Below, one piece after another: positions 1 to 12,509 of a DNA stretch of 64,000 nt. A program made the translations under genes and the position numbers. Source of the stretch: Gordionus sp. m RMFG-2023 (lineage: Eukaryota; Nematomorpha; Gordioida; Chordodea; Parachordodidae). The notes under the pieces are model-generated. The model saw nothing but the letters and a program-made list of their open reading frames with translations, was not told the origin of the DNA and did not search any database. The number at the start of each line of letters is the position of its first letter. Positions within the stretch are counted from its first letter, which is position 1. The stretch covers positions 6,053,561-6,117,560 of the forward strand of contig NC_088775.1 of assembly GCF_954871325.1 (NCBI RefSeq), read 5' to 3'.

Positions 1-36
1 AAAATATTCTACATTGTAATTAAATAAAACTCAAAG

Positions 37-155
37 CCTCTTATTGAGTAGATTTTCCAGATTAAATATCCTTAGCCTCTTATTGAGTAGATTTTCCAGA
101 TTAAATATCCTTAGCTTCTTATTGAGTAGATTTTCCAAATAAATATCCTTAAATA
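37..155. repeat. 39-bp tandem repeat, three copies
   Basis: Three near-perfect head-to-tail copies of a unit containing TTATTGAGTAGATTTTCCA followed by AAATATCCTTAG. The third is slightly degraded. No coding potential is seen. Confidence 0.85.
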
Positions 156-235
156 TATTTTTAATAAATTATATTAGATTAAATCTGATTTAATAAGTGC
201 CAAAAAAAAGAATTAGACGGTAAATGGTCATATTT

Positions 236-805
236 GAGAAAATTTATTTCTAAAATAATTCATTTTCTATAAAATCATTCTCTGTCTTCAATATAAAATT
301 ATTAATCCTTCCCTATAAAATAATTCGCACTAAAACAATTCTCTGTAAAATAATTCTCTGTAAAATAATTCTCTGTAAAACAATTCTCTGCAAAAATATT
401 CTCTATAAAATCATTCTCTATAAAAGAGATTCTCTATAAAATCATTCTCTGTAAATGAGATTCTCTATAAACGACATTCTCTATAATTGTTTTCTCTTTA
501 AAAGTTTCTCTATAAAATAAATTCTCTATAAAATCATTCTCTATAAACGAGATTCTCTACAAAATCATTCTCTGTAAACGAGATTCTCTACAAAATCATT
601 CTCTATAAATGAGATTCTCTATAAACGACATTCCCTATAATTGTTTTCTCTTTAAAAGTTTCTCTATAAAATAAATTCTCTATAAAATCATTCTCTATAA
701 ACGATATTCTTTATAAACGACATTCTCTACAATTGTTTTCTCTATAAAGGTTTCTCTATATTTGCATTCTCTATAAAAGATTCTCTGTAAAGACGGGATA
801 CCAAT
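236..805. repeat. Short-unit satellite based on TTCTCTATAAA
   Basis: About 570 bp built from an 11-16 bp unit around TTCTCTATAAA, with spacer variants such as TCA, ACGAGA and ACGACA. A higher-order pattern recurs: the block CATTCTCTATAAACGACATT followed by a TTGTTTTCTC segment appears more than once. The design matches the TTCGCGATAAA satellite at 32865-33310. Confidence 0.85.
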
Positions 806-830
806 AATTGTTATTATGATGATTTTATTA

Positions 831-1113
831 AATATAATTTATTACATTGCTCAGAAACTGGAGGTTTATCAACAATATTATTTTTTCGCATTTACCTGAT
901 TTTGGCAAAATATTTTCTATATTTTTTTTTGATAGAAAGCGTTTTCTAGATTGAATTAGGATACAAATTATTTATTCTGCTTTATCTAATAATTGAGCAT
1001 CATTAATTAATTAATAAATTTATTTAGAACTCTCATTAAATTATATATCGATATGTAAAATTTTTTTTGTAAAATTTAAAAAATATATATATATAAATTT
1101 ATATATTCGAATT
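831..1113. other. A+T-rich spacer
   Basis: Homopolymer runs and short AT microsatellite. No ORF, exon or repeat edge is recognised. Confidence 0.5.
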
Positions 1114-1386
1114 AGAGATCTGCAAAAGTAGGCCCAATTTTTTTAAAATATATATAAATTTATCAATTTTATGTTAAATTTTTAATGTAAAGTAAAAATA
1201 TTTGATTTTATTTATTGAAACTAGTCGCCATATAACATATATCTTTTATTTTGAATAATTTCTATATTTAAATAATCAGGTCGGTAATTTTTTTTAAAAA
1301 AAAATTCGGGTTCGAGCAGGACCGGCAAAACGTTTTTAAAAAAATTTCGGGCCGAGTTTGAAAAATTAGGCTCAATGCAGATCACT
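1114..1386. mobile_element. MITE with AGATCTGCA termini
   Basis: The left end reads AGAGATCTGCAAAAGTAGGC and the reverse complement of the right end reads AGTGATCTGCATTGAGCCT, both continuing into AATTTTT. The body is AT-rich with GGCCGAG/CGGGC words. It is one of a family of RTCTGCA elements in this window (2131, 15385, 25866, 62525 and the larger 21898-23272). No coding capacity. Confidence 0.7.
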
Positions 1387-1672
1387 ATTCGGAATCACCA
1401 TGAAATTCGCAATTTAATGATGTATTTTACTAAATTTAATATTGTTTAAAAATTTTTTTTTGTTGATTAATTAGAAATATTTTAGTAAAATTTTTTAAAA
1501 AAATATAGAAATTTATATATTTTATCCATTATACAATCATTAAATTGCAAATTTTCAGGATATTTTAAATATATATAAATTTCTAAATTTTCTTAAAACT
1601 TTTTACAAAAACATTTATAATTAATTAAGAATATATTTATTTTTATATTAAATATTATATATCGATATTAGA
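1387..1672. other. A+T-rich spacer
   Basis: Nothing recognised. Confidence 0.4.
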
Positions 1673-3430
1673 CAGGCGCGTACGCAAGAATTTGGTCTGG
1701 GGGTGGGGGGATAAGAAATATTATTGATAATTAAAAATACTAAGCATAAATTTATTAGGACTATAACTTTTCTCATACACAATTTTAAATTAAAGTGAAT
1801 TACAAATTATATATATAAACCGGCATTGAAAAACTATAAAATAATGTGAATTATAAAATATAAAGTGAATATAACCACGATTTGAATCACTTAAATGACC
1901 CAAAATTGAAATTTTAATTTTTTGAGCCTTTAAAATATATAAAGTACAAAAAATTTAAATGTTGGAAATATAAATTAATACACAAAAACTTAGGAATAAT
2001 TGTATTTTGTACGTTTTGAACTAATTTTTCAATTATCTATCCTTGCTTGGCGTTAAATACCTATGAATATTCAAAAGATCCAAATCATTCAATATACTTT
2101 CATAAGTTGTATTTCATAGGTATGTTTTTCAGAGACCTGCAGGCCCGGCCCCCGACCCAGACAGTATTTTAATTTTTTTAAACATACCCGGGCCGAGCAT
2201 GAAAATTTTTTTCAAAAAACATCCGGGCTGAGCCTGAAAATTTTTTTAAAAAAAATATACGGGCCGAGTTATATATTATTAAACCTAATATTTGAAATCG
2301 CCATTATTAGCTATAAAAATCAAAAATAATTATAATTTATTTTTAAAAAATCCAGGAGCCTGAAAATTTCATTTTCAAAAAAATCGGGCCGGGCCTCAAA
2401 ATTTTTTAAAAAAAATATGGGCCTTGTCCTGCAAATGGTACTCTGCAGGGTTCTGTTATTCTTCTTAAAAAAGAGAATGTTCTCTCATTAGTTTACTGGG
2501 AAGAGTTGCTAATATATACATAACCATTTTAATACATTGGGAATATAATCTAAAATGTGTTTGAAATAATGCAAAGCATCCATAGCATTTTTTTGGGACT
2601 GTATCAACCATAGTTAATTTTTTAATCATAGTTATTCAGCTAATAAGGCATCATAAGATATTTTAACATCTTCATGATAAAAATCTAACAAATATATATT
2701 ATTTTTTTCTATCACAATCTGAAAAAGGTTGGAAAGGCTTTTGTGGAAGTTATATCTACGTAAGTGCTGCATGATGAATTCAAAACTATTCATTTATTTG
2801 GATTATAAATGTGTCTAAGAGATGGGACATTTGTTTTATAATACTCTTCTACTGATCCAATATTAATTTGACGATGAGCTTGCTTACTGCAAGTAGAGGG
2901 GGACAAATATTAAACACAACAATAACATATAAAATTCTTCATCATCATTAGCTCTAATTTGCTTGAGTTCTAATAAAATGCTCTCCGCTATTCTCATCTG
3001 CTTCATCAAGTCATGTCATGTTTTTGAAAAGTATTACATAAAATAATTGTATAAATAAATAAACATTCTAATGAGAAAAAAAATTTGGAGTAAGTATTGA
3101 ATCCAATTTTTTTGCTTATGAGGAAATATTTCTTTCAACTCATTGTGATATTTCAGTAATAGCATTAATAATCGGCTCTTCTAACTCCATAAAAGCTGTT
3201 ACTGCTTGATGGCGGAGACTCGATCTTGTTGGACATGCAATTTCTTTCTCCCTGTTGGATTATTATTTGACTAGAAATTTAGATAAATAATACGATACTA
3301 AAATTTGAAAATATAGGTAAATTATGCCTAGGAAAACTTGAAATCGAAATTAATTGATAAAATAACTTAGTAGATTAATGTGCTAAATAAATGGAAAAAT
3401 ATAATCCGGCATCTGCATTTTTAAATTTTT
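1673..3430 (-). mobile_element. hAT-type element, GCGTACGC family, copy 1 (degenerate)
   Basis: Starts with CAGGCGCGTACGCAAGAATT and a G-run, the same terminus as at 14492 and (inverted) 63251. The far end near 3405-3430 carries ATCCGGCATCTGCATTTTT, also present inside copy 3 near 61270, but lacks the outer G-rich terminus, so this copy is truncated. On the minus strand around 2950-3270 a broken frame reads CPTRSSLRHQAVTAFMELEE followed by an ...INAITEIS stretch, the CPTRW-type region of hAT transposases; the usual W is replaced by S and there are in-frame stops. The element itself contains an inserted RTCTGCA element at 2131-2445. Confidence 0.7.
2131..2445. mobile_element. RTCTGCA-family element nested in hAT copy 1
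   Basis: Begins AGAGACCTGCAGGCCCGG and ends near GGTACTCTGCAGGG. It consists of alternating GGCCCGGCC words and A/T runs. The same insertion point (GGTATGTTTTT before AGACCTG) is present in hAT copies 2 and 3. Confidence 0.65.
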
Positions 3431-4029
3431 TAATTATAAATATTTAAAAAACTGGAAGTTTTTATTAATATAGAATATTTTTTTACATTTTCTATATTTT
3501 TTTTTTACATTATCTAAATTTTTTGCCAAATATTTTTATGAACAAAATTATTTTTTAAATATTCTTATAATTCTTAAATTATTTTTTACATTTTCGTGAT
3601 TTTGACCAAATATAATTTTTTTTAAAAAAATAAAAAATATCAAAAAATTTTCATATATTTTTTGATTTTAATTTCGAATTCCATTTTAAAAATAAATTTT
3701 TTTTAAAAAAGGAGATTTTCCTACATTACTATTATTAATTAATAGAGTTGTTAAAAGATACTTTTAAAATGGATCTAGATACAGATACATAGTCTCAAAA
3801 ATTATCTAGATACAGATACAGCGTCTAAAAAGTTATCAATACATTTTTTATTATGCTATTATAGGTTTGCATAAAGCTAAATTAATATTATATTCTGAAA
3901 ATTCATGAAATGAGCTAAAAAATTTATTGACGCGATATAACATATATCAGAATATAACTAAAATAATGATTTTAATATAATATATGAAAATATATGATTA
4001 AATAATTATAAATAATTATTAGATTTCAG

Positions 4030-4192
4030 CAGAGTTGTTAAAAGATCTAGATACAAGTATCTAGATATATAAAAATGTGGTATCTGTATATGTATCTAGA
4101 CAGATTTTTGATTAAAATATCGGTATCTAGATATTTTTTAGACGATGTGTCTGTATCTAGATCCATTTAAAAAGTATCTTTTAACAACTCTG
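4030..4192. mobile_element. 163-bp MITE of the same hAT family, nested
   Basis: Starts CAGAGTTGTTAAAAGATC and ends ATCTTTTAACAACTCTG. Exact 8-bp duplication GATTTCAG occurs at 4022-4029 and 4193-4200. It has the same TIRs and TATCTAGATAC-rich subterminal sequence as the element it sits in. Confidence 0.9.
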
Positions 4193-4199
4193 GATTTCA

Positions 4200-4332
4200 G
4201 TAATAAAATATTTTCAAAATTTTGATCATTTAGGCATCCTCGTTTATCTGTAAAGACATTTTTAGCAACACTAAATAGTCTTTCCACAGGGGCGCTTGAA
4301 GGAATTGTAGTGTTATATCTAATAAATAACAA
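4200..4332 (-). pseudogene. hAT transposase C-terminal dimerisation relic
   Basis: The minus-strand frame reads IRYNTTIPSSAPVERLFSVA, then a KRG/LNDQNFENILLLK stretch. This is the hAT C-terminal dimerisation domain (consensus PSSAPVERLFS, then a LILLK-type end). The MITE insertion directly downstream removes the natural stop region. Upstream coding sequence (4333-4560) is degraded. Confidence 0.8.
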
Positions 4333-5029
4333 TTTTATATCAGGGTATTCTTTAAAAATGCTAAAATCTCTACATTCATTTTTGAAAAAATTATTTAAAA
4401 TTTGTTGATTATCAAAATTTAAATCATTATTAGAAATTATATCTGCTGTAGGATACTGAAAAAAATCTGAAATTAAATTATTTGTTTTTTTTGGCAGGTT
4501 ATTTGCTTGCAGTCAGTTGATGACTTTGATAATTCACCAGCTTATCTATGTATCAATTGTTTTTTTTATTTTTCTTCCATTTGCAACCATATCCAATCAA
4601 GTTTAAAAAAAGGGTGGAGCATGGTTGCTATAATATTATCATCTTCAAATAAGGTCACAATAAACCTAGAATTATAAATATTTTTAATTTTTTATATTAA
4701 TTTACCTATCCTCAATCCCTTTAAGTAAGGCATCTAAGAGTGGTAAACAGATGAAATAAAATAAATTTTACAGTCAAATATTTTATTTATAATAAAAAAA
4801 GGGGTATATAAAATGTATCTTAAAAAGTATCTAAAACAGATACAGATACCTCTAAAAAAATATCTAGATACAGATACCTTTCTAAAAAATCTATCTAGAT
4901 ACAGATACTACATTTTTATATCTAGATACAGTATCTAGATACTTGTATCTAGATACTTTAACAACTCTGTTAATTAATATTTATTTTATTAATAATGACA
5001 TAATTGTTTCTAATTATATACAATACCAT

Positions 5030-5340
5030 AACTTAAGCTTTAATTTTGGATCGGGCACAAATAAAAGGATCTTAACTTCGGTCCGGCTAAAAAAAACCCC
5101 AATTAAAAAATCGACCCAGATTTTGGGTATGAGTAATTTTTTATGCTTGCAACCGGTATCGAATTTGTAATAACGATCAAAATTTTGAGTCGGACAAAAA
5201 AAATTGACCCATGTTTTGAGCGGATGTCGTTTTTCAAGTCGAGATCGCAAAAATGACCCAAATTTTGTATCGACGTCTAAAAACCGGTTTTATGTAGAAG
5301 GACCTGAATTTTGGATCGGAGTTGCTACTCGCGACCTTAC
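5030..5340. repeat. Degenerate GACCCAAATTTTG repeats
   Basis: Six loosely spaced variants of GACCCAAATTTTGNATCGGA (near 5035, 5113, 5176, 5204, 5255 and 5301), 35-80 bp apart. It looks like a decayed tandem repeat. Small open frames over it on both strands are by-products. Confidence 0.45.
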
Positions 5341-5968
5341 ACAAATTATGAAAGTGCTGGGGCATATTATTTCCCCCTTAACAAATTTGCCATCTTTTTT
5401 AAATCGTTATCATAAGTTAGTAAAAATTATTTCTTTACACTCCCCTAGCCTCCTCCACTTATCCCTAGAAAATAAGATTTAAAAAATATATTAATATTTA
5501 TGGTGAAAACAAAAATATCTCCCCCATTAAATGAATCCTGATCTATATTAACATAATATTATCCTTATTTAGCAAAATATAAAATAGTCAATTTAAAAAA
5601 TTTTTAAGAAAATTTAAAAGGGCATACTTGAAAAGAGAGGATATTTTTTCCCTGAATGGAGAATTTATTATCTTCTAACTTATAAATAATTGTGCGAGGA
5701 ATAGTTGATTTCCAAAACTTTGATTATTACAAAATATTAAAAAAAATTTAAAGACAAGAATTGAAGTCAGTTTATTCCAAATTAAATATATTTTGAAATG
5801 GCACGTTCATTATTTTTAGGCAATATTCTTTACTAATATTGATAACATATGGAGAATTCCTTCTATCGGGTTTTTTTCCAACCCTTTTTCGGCTTCATTC
5901 CTTTGATTTAATGCAATCTAGATAAATTGATAAATTATCCACTATATTTTTTTATCGTCAATCCATTG
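5341..5968. other. A+T-rich spacer
   Basis: No gene or repeat edge is recognised. Confidence 0.4.
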
Positions 5969-6133
5969 TTATGTTTTTTTCAATTCGGAATTATCCTTTT
6001 TGTCCCTCCTTCTTTGATTGACAATGTAATCGGCCAAGGGGTCATCGCAATATTCGGGAATCCTTGTGAATCGGTATAACGAGGTAATGCATAAATTGAG
6101 GTCTTGCGCCATTATTTTTATACTGGCCTTCAT
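5969..6133 (-). CDS. Possible small protein or terminal exon, unrecognised
   Basis: A 54-codon minus-strand frame starts ATG at 6133, has a second ATG eight codons later (MAQDLNLC), and ends TAA at 5969-5971. Base composition is closer to balanced than the surroundings. The product ends in a basic stretch (NQRRRDKKDNSELKKT) after an acidic PEYCDDPLADY motif. An overlapping minus-strand frame 6042-6245 in another phase is also open. I do not recognise the protein. It may be a short gene, a last exon, or chance. Confidence 0.25.
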   Translation of the reverse strand: MKASIKIMAQDLNLCITSLYRFTRIPEYCDDPLADYIVNQRRRDKKDNSELKKT

Positions 6134-6245
6134 GTATAGGTTTACTGAGCCATTTTTTGGCTATTGCGAATTTTTCCTGACTCCAATTTGCCATATATCT
6201 TTTGTGGTTTGAGGATAATAGGTAACAGAATTTATTGTAGAACAT

Positions 6246-8500
6246 CTTTTTTTTTGATTGGGCAAAGAATTATTTATTATGTCATGTCAATAAAAGCTGA
6301 GCGTGAAATATTTTGAGAATAAGATGGTTCTTCCTATGAGTAAACAATCTAAAAAATCATATATAATAAACAAAATAATATTTAATTTTTTGCAAACCTG
6401 AACATGTAGAAAGATCTAAGAGACATGGGTGATAGTGAAATCATTCATTATAAATAAATCAAGTAAGTTTTTTAAAAAAAAAATTTAAGAAAAAAAAGTA
6501 GAAGGACTGTTTTAAATTTTTTTTAAAATAAATAAATATGTTTTAAAAATTATTTTCTGAATAGGTTTTAATATTATCAAACAACATGTTTCATAAAATC
6601 ATCATAATACTTTTAAAATAAGTTTTCATATCAATGTAAAAGACAATAATAAAATTAAAGAAATTTACATCAAAATTAAAAAACACATTAAAAAAAACAT
6701 GATATACATAATTATTTTTTTATGTAAAATTTAATTAATTACTATTATTTTGTTTGTACTTTATATCCGGCGATTAAGTAAATTCTGTTTTGATAAATGC
6801 GAGAAAAAAATAATTTAAAAAAAATGGAGTCAGAAACTACGGTCCTAAGCATAATAAATACTGATCAATAAATAGTACTATTTTTTTTATTAAAAAAAAA
6901 TCACTAGCTTGAGCAAGCTCTTGTAAGAATAAGATTAAAACTAAAACCTCACTAATTTCCGGTTATATCCTTTTAAATGTATCCAAAGACAATGACTTAC
7001 TTATCATCCTATCAACTCTTTTTATTAGTCCCATGTAGAGCTAAAAAAACATGGCGGTATCTATTAGTGCTTGCCGTAGAAAGTCAGCAATACATGAGAG
7101 TTAATATATTTCTACGATTTTCATATTTGAGCATCTCCCACCCCTGATTCTTAGATCATAATTATCGAATAAAAACTAGAATAGGTTTTTTTTAGCCGGA
7201 CTGATTATGCACAATATTCCTTTAAAAAAATATCAGTTAAGAAATGGCATACAGAAAAAAAGGATAATGTTTTATAAATTTTATACCATTAAAATTTAAA
7301 CCTCGACATTAATGAGTGATTTTAAAATATACAAATGCAATTTATTTTTTTTGATAGTCAATTTTTTTTTCTTCTTTTTCCCAATTAGATGATTCGTTGG
7401 TGCTTGTTAAAAATATCAACTTTTTTTTGAAAACATCTCTATCCGTCCCCATAATGTCCTTTATCAGCATGACCTTAGTTTAGATCTTAACGAAGGAAAA
7501 ATAAAATTACATTTAAATATAAAATTGCATTCTTCAAATTATTGTTAAACGCGCCAAAGAAGTAAATATTTTTTAAAAACTTTAATATAGGTATACAAAT
7601 AATCCTCTAGATAAGAGATTTCGCTCTGTAACCCGAAAGGTTAAATTTTCGTAAATAAATTTTTAGCGTTTTTAATCATCGTGGCAATGGCAGGTTTAGG
7701 AATTAAATTTGGACGAATTCAGGGGTTGTTTTTGTTTTTAATGAAAATATTAAAAAAAATTAAATGTTTCATTTATCATTATTATAATTAACGATTTAAA
7801 TATTTTTATTTCATAAAAGAATATATTAAAGTGTGTTGGGCAGTAAATTGGGCTAGCATTGAGTAAAATATTAGAGGTGACATTGATAATATAGATTTAG
7901 CATTTATTTTAAAAAAATGTACATAGGGGAGACCAGTGCTATACGGCATGTGCGGTAAAAAGGCAAAAGGTTATAAAATTTTGGGCTAATTATTTCAAAT
8001 ACCAGCTAATAGCCCGTCATGAACGACTGGGAATCAAAATTTTCTCCTTATGGATAAATAATAAATTTTACCTTCATTTGACGATAGATGAATCAGAATA
8101 GTCAAATGAGAGAAATAGATTATCCATATTCATTTTTCCAAGATTTCTATTTTTTAAAGATTATGGAAAATATGGAATAAATAAATATGATTTGTGAGTT
8201 ATTATATTTATCAATTCTTTAAACAAATTTTCCACATCCAGACAAAATCTACATTCATCTCAAAAACTCATTTAAAAGCTTTTAAAACCTTCCTAAATAC
8301 TCTCTTAAAAAAGACCTGCCATCATAGATTCGAATCAATTATGGAGGCAAGCTTAAGTATCTTACAAACACTGTGGTGGTATTTACTCCATTGCAGCTAT
8401 TTAGAAGATTATTAGCAAATTAAGTATACAATTAGGATTTGGTGTTAAGGGAGAAGGCAAATAGCTTTACATGCTATTTGTATTATATCAATAATCCTCC
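6246..8500. other. A+T-rich region without recognised gene
   Basis: Long A and T runs and scattered short frames with no recognisable domain. No TIR pairs were found by eye. Confidence 0.4.
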
Positions 8501-8642
8501 TAACATGGTTATTATTTAAGTATAATTTAAAAATGCTTTCAGTAGCAAATTTCGCACCATTTCATAAATTGATTTTATCCCAAATTTCCTGAAGAGACAT
8601 GCTATAACATTAAATCTCACATGTCATAGATTTTGACGAAAG

Positions 8643-8855
8643 GATACAACAGAGGTCACACGTCCTCATTTATTTTACCTTGGTATTCATGATCTCATCC
8701 ATTATCTTAAATCTAAACTTGATTTGGATATAAATATTTGGTATCTTGATGATGATGGAACATACTGTGGTGCTTTTACTAAAATAATTGGTTTTCAATT
8801 TCTTGAACCAATTTTAAAAGACTCATTTTTAATAAGATTGCAAAATCTTCAATGA
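8643..8855 (+). pseudogene. Reverse transcriptase fragment with YLDD box
   Basis: A 70-codon open plus-strand frame reads YLGIHDLIHYLKSKL and then IWYLDDDGTYCG. This resembles the palm region of a non-LTR-type reverse transcriptase whose relatives read L.IH.LI..LKS.L...WYLDDGT..G. The YLDD aspartates of the active site are present, with one extra D. Upstream and downstream sequence is not open and the QQGDPLGP-type motif expected just before is not intact, so this is a dead fragment. The relic at 25469-25864 looks like the C-terminal end of the same type. Confidence 0.6.
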
Positions 8856-9832
8856 TAACAATATACAAAACCTCTCATCTAACAAGATTAAATTTTTTAT
8901 CGAGTACATATAATAAAAATTAAAAAAATAAGGAAATTAATATCATTTAAAAAAATTATTCAAACATGTTTCAAATATTTGTTCATATTAAATGCAATAA
9001 GTATATATATATCACACTTCATTAACATATTATGAATAATGAAAATTTTGGAATTAACTATCATTAAAATAAGGTAAATTTCTAATTCACACCTCATATA
9101 GGCTTATTTCTGATTGATTGATCATCAAATTAAGGAGAATACTAATTCCTTTTCATTCTTGTGGGACATCAGCTACTAATCAAATAAAATGCAAATATTT
9201 ATTAGATTGTGGAGGTTTTTTTTTATTAACAGTGGAAGCCACAAAGCACTCCTTGATAAATTGTTATCCATAGAGTTTTGAGTTTGCATCTTCTCATAAT
9301 ATGGATTCATACTTCAAGATGATCTTTCAAATAAGAAAATATTTTGATACTGTAATAAATTAATAAAATATTATATATAGACATTATATATAAAAATAGA
9401 ATGGAACATTCGAAAATTAATTAATATAAAATTTGATGATTGAAATAAATTGAAATATAAATTTGTTATATATTCAAATTTGTACTGTTATTTCATTTTT
9501 ACTTTTTGACTTACAATTCAATTTATCCAAATTTGTACTATTTCATTTTTACTTTTTGACTTACGATTCAATTTTGTATAATCTAATTTTATAACTTTAC
9601 CTATTATTATTTTGTTTTTCGTTTTGATTATATGTATTCTAATTTATATTTTTAGATAATATATATATAGTGTGTGTACGAATATAAGAACAACAATAAA
9701 ATATATTTTTTATACTTTCCTAAAAATCTCTTCAAAATTAGTAGTCGTATTGTTTATAAATTAGTAGTTGTATTACTACAAATGGCAACGAGGATGGGAT
9801 AAAATAATTCCTTAAATGGAGATTCAAAAAAA
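8856..9832. other. A+T-rich spacer with a ~50-bp tandem duplication
   Basis: AAATTTGTACT...TTTTTACTTTTTGACTTAC is duplicated at about 9475-9575. Otherwise nothing is recognised. Confidence 0.5.
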
Positions 9833-10045
9833 ATGGCAGATTTATCTACGACTAAATTTGATAAATTCGACAATGATACATCGATTTCTAGATAATTTTC
9901 TCAATGGGAATCCAATTTTCGGGTAAAAAACGTAAGCCCATCTGAATGTCAATATAAAGATATATTTTTAACATTTTTTGGCAATAAGAATATTGAGTTG
10001 GTGGACCGTTTTTGTTATCGTAGTTGTATTACTCCAGATACAATT
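9833..10045 (+). pseudogene. Gag-like fragment, tentative
   Basis: From an ATG at 9833 the plus frame reads MADLSTTKFDKFDNDTSISR, a stop, then FSQWESNFRVKN and a helix-rich continuation. The pattern KFDxFD..S...W...F resembles the start of Ty3/gypsy gag proteins. There is one in-frame stop and no downstream zinc knuckle or pol. An alternative is an unrelated decayed ORF. Confidence 0.3.
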
Positions 10046-10785
10046 ACAGGGGTCAGTTTATAGCGATTAGCTTGAATGATTTGAACTTTAAAAAAAATAA
10101 AACAGTAAATTAATTGTTATTTAAAACAAACTCTTTAACCTTTAACTGCCTGCTCGAGTTGTAAAAAATATCTAAGGTGGTAAGAAACTAATTTTTTTTG
10201 TAGAATTAATTATATAAAAATTGTTTAATAAAATTTGCTTATATGCTAAAGTAAAGATTAGAGTTGTGCGATTATCATGTGACTATTTATTACACTTGAA
10301 ACGGATTTATCTACTGGTTCTTTCCCTTGAATATTTTGCCAAACTCAGTTTGCCCAGTTATAATTCTTTCAAATTCTGCCCGGTCTGGACCTGCCAAGCC
10401 CGTTAAAAGATTGTACAAAAGACTCGATGGAAGATCGATTAATATCTTAGAAAGTACCACCCCTGGCCAGCCAATTATTCTATACGAATTTTCCGCCACC
10501 ATAATTTTAATATCTGTATCTAATTTTTTCACAACGTCAATTAAATAGAATCATTTATATCACTGGAACAGATTTATGTTGATTTTTTTCTTTAAGCACA
10601 GTTTCCGAAAAATCTACTTCTTTTTTGAAGTTATATTTCAAACATGGATAGTCAAAGGTAATAAATATTTATTTTGATAATTGCAAAATATATATTAGGT
10701 GAAAGAAACAAGTTATATTTTGTTTTATATTAATTTTATTTCTACTTTTAAAAAAATCAAATAATAATAATATGTATAACAATCA
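10046..10785. other. A+T-rich region
   Basis: Open frames on both strands at 10311-10548 overlap each other and show no domain. The segment from about 10690 is duplicated at 13015-13145. Confidence 0.4.
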
Positions 10786-10793
10786 ACTGGTAT

Positions 10794-11140
10794 CAGTGGC
10801 GTAGCTACGGGGGTGGTTTTCGGGTTTGGACCCCTCCCAGAGCAAATTATTTTTTTAGATTATACGTTCAAAAGACTTAAAAGTGATTTTATAACAATTA
10901 TATTACTATTGAAATTATTCTGGATAGTATTATTATAAAGTCATTGAGAATAATCTACTAAATTATAATAACATATTATTGATGCATTTAAAAAATATAT
11001 TTATTATATATTATCGAAGATATGGTTATGATTTGTAAGATAAACCCGGCCGAAGGCCCGTTAAAGGGGGTCTGGGGGCGAAGCCCCCAGCTTTTATATA
11101 TATGGACCCCCTCTAAGGAAAATTCCTAGCTACGCCACTG
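10794..11140. mobile_element. 347-bp hAT-type MITE, TIR CAGTGGCGTAGCTA
   Basis: Starts CAGTGGCGTAGCTACGGGG and ends CCTAGCTACGCCACTG. Perfect 8-bp duplication ACTGGTAT lies at 10786-10793 and 11141-11148. Interior words CCCGGCCGAAGGCCCGTTAA and GGGGGCGAAGCCCCC form small hairpins. A second copy at 52181-54712 is split by a hAT. An empty-site paralogue exists at 13111-13118. Confidence 0.92.
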
Positions 11141-11148
11141 ACTGGTAT

Positions 11149-12505
11149 GTATAATAAAACATTTTAATAGATATTCAAATTAATACTCAATTAACATTAA
11201 AATAAATTATTTCAACTGATCACAAATTTAAATTAACATTACAATAAATAATGTTAATTGAACACAATTAACATTATTAACATTACAATAAATCATGTTA
11301 AATGAACACAATTAACATTCCCCTCTTCGACAAAGTATCAAGTTGTTGCTCGGTGAGCGCATAAGTCTATGTTTGAGTCGCGTGAGTCCATACGTTTTCG
11401 TAGGTTTGATAAAATTGTTGTACGTTATCATTATCATAAGGAATGATTGATCAAATTTGAATATATGGAATACGGAATAAAATTTTAAATTTGGGAAAAA
11501 GAATTTGGAATAAAAATTTTGAAATATGGAATGATAAATATGTAGAATTCCGTAAGAATGATAAGTCAAAAAAGATTATTATATAATATTTCGCGTTTTT
11601 TTTTAATTTTGCGTTTTATATATTTTATTTTAATAATTTAAGTTGCGTTTTAATATTTTATTTTAATAATTTAAGTTGCGTTTTAATATTTAATTTATTT
11701 TTATTTATTTTCAATCTCCGAGGTTAAAATATGCAAATAAAATATTATTCACATTTCCCTCTCTTTAAATAAAAAATTTAAATTTCACACCCTAGTTTTA
11801 ATTCAAAAAGTGTTATTTTAAATAAAAATTCTTCATAAGATAATTTTTAGAAAATGATCTCATCACATCATTTAAATACTTATCTAAAATGAAGATGTTA
11901 CATAACTTGTCTTCAAAAGCTTTATTTCAAAAACATTTTTATCATATTAAGTATTACTTATAAGGGTTATTTAAATCAATCATGTGATTTAAACCTTTTA
12001 ATTCATGTTTTAATTACATTTTAATATATTTAAAATTAAAGTTTTATCTTCTTGTTTAGGATCTTTAATGGTTTATTTTTAATTATATCTAAAAATTCAT
12101 CTTTAGGTTTAGTTAATTTACAACAATTGTCATCATACAAGAAATCCAAAAAATATCAATATTTCACTAAGAAATTAAGTAAATAATTTTTTTAAGGCTT
12201 TTTATGTGTTCAAATATGTCCATTATTGATTTACATTTAAGTTATTTTAATAAGTAAATTTACAACATGCCTTTATCTCGGCATAAAATTTTAATTTTTA
12301 ATAACTTTTCTTCTTATGTGGATTAGAATAATAAGTAATCATCATTGGTCTCACAATATAGAATTCATAACCTAACGTCCAACTTCCATATTGGTTTTTT
12401 CTAGGTTGTCACATTAGGTTAGGTGCTGGTTATCATATTCCAATCCAACATCCAGAGCCAGAACACCATGAAGAAAGAAGCTTTTTGCATGAAAGAACGT
12501 GCTAA
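11149..12505. other. A+T-rich region, minor tandem duplications
   Basis: Contains a short duplication of TAAGTTGCGTTTTAATATTT at 11638-11695 and repeated AATTAACATTA words at 11180-11320. No gene recognised. Confidence 0.45.
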
Positions 12506-12509
12506 GTTT

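Larger units (their letters stand above)
3743..4969 (-). mobile_element. hAT transposon with perfect 8-bp target duplication
   Basis: The left end is TAGAGTTGTTAAAAGATAC and the right end is ...AACAACTCTG, near-perfect inverted repeats, flanked by TTAATTAA at 3735-3742 and 4970-4977. Subterminal regions are dense in TATCTAGATACAGATAC words in both orientations. Eight-bp duplication and CAGAG-type termini are hAT features. The interior encodes a relic transposase on the minus strand and is interrupted by a 163-bp copy of its own MITE. Confidence 0.9.

Noticed and set aside
11320-11420. Possible tRNA or small RNA in a less AT-rich patch
   Set aside because: No acceptor stem pairing or TTCGA loop in the right arrangement could be found on either strand.
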